Below the pieces are notes generated by a model. That model ran no database searches. It was given only the letters and a program-made list of their open reading frames with translations, and was not told the DNA's origin. Both the position numbers and the translations under genes were made by a program. DNA of 7,411 nucleotides from Ga0074139 sp046336825. Lineage in GTDB: Bacteria > Bdellovibrionota > Bdellovibrionia > Bdellovibrionales > Bdellovibrionaceae. Where the stretch lies: the NCBI GenBank assembly GCA_046336825.1, contig JBKDFX010000130.1, positions 1-7,411 of the forward strand, given 5' to 3'. This document shows positions 6,672-7,411 of this stretch, in pieces (position 1 is the stretch's first letter; every line of letters starts with the position of its first letter).

Positions 6672-7411
6672 TTTAAAATCTCCATGGAAACTTCACTCTC
6701 GGAATGAGTGACTTTTATTTTTTTTCCTTTAAAGCTCAATTGAGAAAACCTCTGGGCTATTTCTGCGGCTGAGCTTGAAGCGTCCACTTCAAAAGTGAGT
6801 AGATCCTGAGAAACTTTTCTTTCAGTGACAGTTTTGATAGTGGGTAAAGAACCCAGTATCCAACTTTTAACAGATTCCTGCTCAATAAGACTGATGGGCC
6901 CACGAACACTCATCAGCAGACCTGTCCCTTGTGACAGAGCTCTCGCGTCCACTTCATCAATTTGTAAAATCAAGTCTTGTGCCCATGTGGACCACTTTTG
7001 CTGCCATTGATCTTTCAGATTTAATTTCCGAACAGAATCCGTCATTTCCTTTTTAAGCTCCTGTGAAAAAACTTTCACCTGAACTATCATCACCGGCTCA
7101 TTAGACCTTAAATCTTTTTTGAGCTGCCCTACTCCCCACAAAACCAGCGACTTCGTGTTGGTATTTTTATTCATAATATCAAAAACAGTGGCTTGGGGTT
7201 TAAAAATTTGCAGCCATTGAGGGTTGATATTTTTATTAAAAGTGTATCCTGCTTTTTCAAATGCTGATTTAAATTCATCACTCCAGACCTGCAGCGAAAC
7301 ACTTTCAGAGCCACTGGAATTTTGCCAAGATTGAGCAATTCTTTGGCCCGTTTCATCCTCTAAGGAAAAAAAGGCAATCACATCGTTAGCCAACCTCACT
7401 TTGGAGTAAAC
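6668..7411 (-). CDS. Conserved envelope-type protein of unknown function, 5' end outside the window
   Basis: The frame stays open to the right edge (VYSKVRLANDVIAF...), so the GTG at 7399 is probably internal and the real start, likely with a signal peptide, lies outside. The visible 247 codons hold two parts. Residues about 1-150 (from GTG 7399) form a mixed region with SLQVWSDEFKSAFEKAGY and LVLWGVGQLKKDL, ending in a Trp/Gln-rich helix (DQWQQKWSTWAQDLILQI). The C-terminal part, about 162-243, runs MSVRGPISLIEQESVKSWI, then SLPTIKTVTERKVSQDLLTFEV, then AAEIAQRF. This strand-helix-strand pattern resembles small domains in periplasmic assembly proteins; I cannot name the family. The stop overlaps the lipoprotein start (ATGA), so the two are translationally coupled and may act together in the envelope. 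Confidence 0.7.
   Translation of the reverse strand, partial: VYSKVRLANDVIAFFSLEDETGQRIAQSWQNSSGSESVSLQVWSDEFKSAFEKAGYTFNKNINPQWLQIFKPQATVFDIMNKNTNTKSLVLWGVGQLKKDLRSNEPVMIVQVKVFSQELKKEMTDSVRKLNLKDQWQQKWSTWAQDLILQIDEVDARALSQGTGLLMSVRGPISLIEQESVKSWILGSLPTIKTVTERKVSQDLLTFEVDASSSAAEIAQRFSQLSFKGKKIKVTHSESEVSMEILK

Noticed and set aside
5888..7010. Short plus-strand ORFs opposite the lipoprotein and the partial gene
   Set aside because: Antisense shadows of well-supported minus-strand genes.

Overview
The window looks like chromosome of a Bdellovibrio-like predatory bacterium (Bdellovibrionota). The main reason is the left half. It carries a fibre protein built from phage-tail-fibre-type modules, of the kind known in Bdellovibrio as mosaic adhesive trimer (MAT) proteins, followed at once by a large secreted beta-propeller repeat protein. 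This lineage assignment is inferred from protein style and was not tested by a search.

Layout. Positions 1-1992 (+) hold a fibre gene whose 5' part is disrupted: the recognisable N-terminal domain changes reading frame near a run of six G at 126-131, and the frame used further on has no convincing start. Fourteen bases later, 2007-4367 (+) encodes a secreted protein with 14 propeller-type repeats that breaks off inside a 15th. A 212-base AT-rich gap (4368-4579) holds a spaced inverted repeat and a possible promoter. Then comes a small AT-rich gene for a secreted protein of unknown function (4580-5002, +).

The right half is on the minus strand and looks like conserved chromosome. A tRNA-Val(GAC) gene lies at 5012-5087. 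Upstream of it in transcription order come lipB (octanoyltransferase, 5108-5767), a lipoprotein with a TolB-like/FlgT-like architecture (5745-6671), and the 3' part of another gene that runs off the right edge (6668-7411). These three protein genes overlap or abut and form a tightly packed operon reading right to left.

How the parts fit. The fibre and propeller genes share a strand with a 14-base gap and are probably co-transcribed. Both look like surface or secreted recognition proteins, so they may work in prey contact. The right-hand operon combines an envelope lipoprotein pair with lipoate synthesis, and I see no functional link to the left half. The boundary between the variable left half and the conserved right half falls at the 3' end of the tRNA gene. 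The 3'-truncated propeller gene and the AT-rich small gene next to it fit a site of past rearrangement or gene acquisition.
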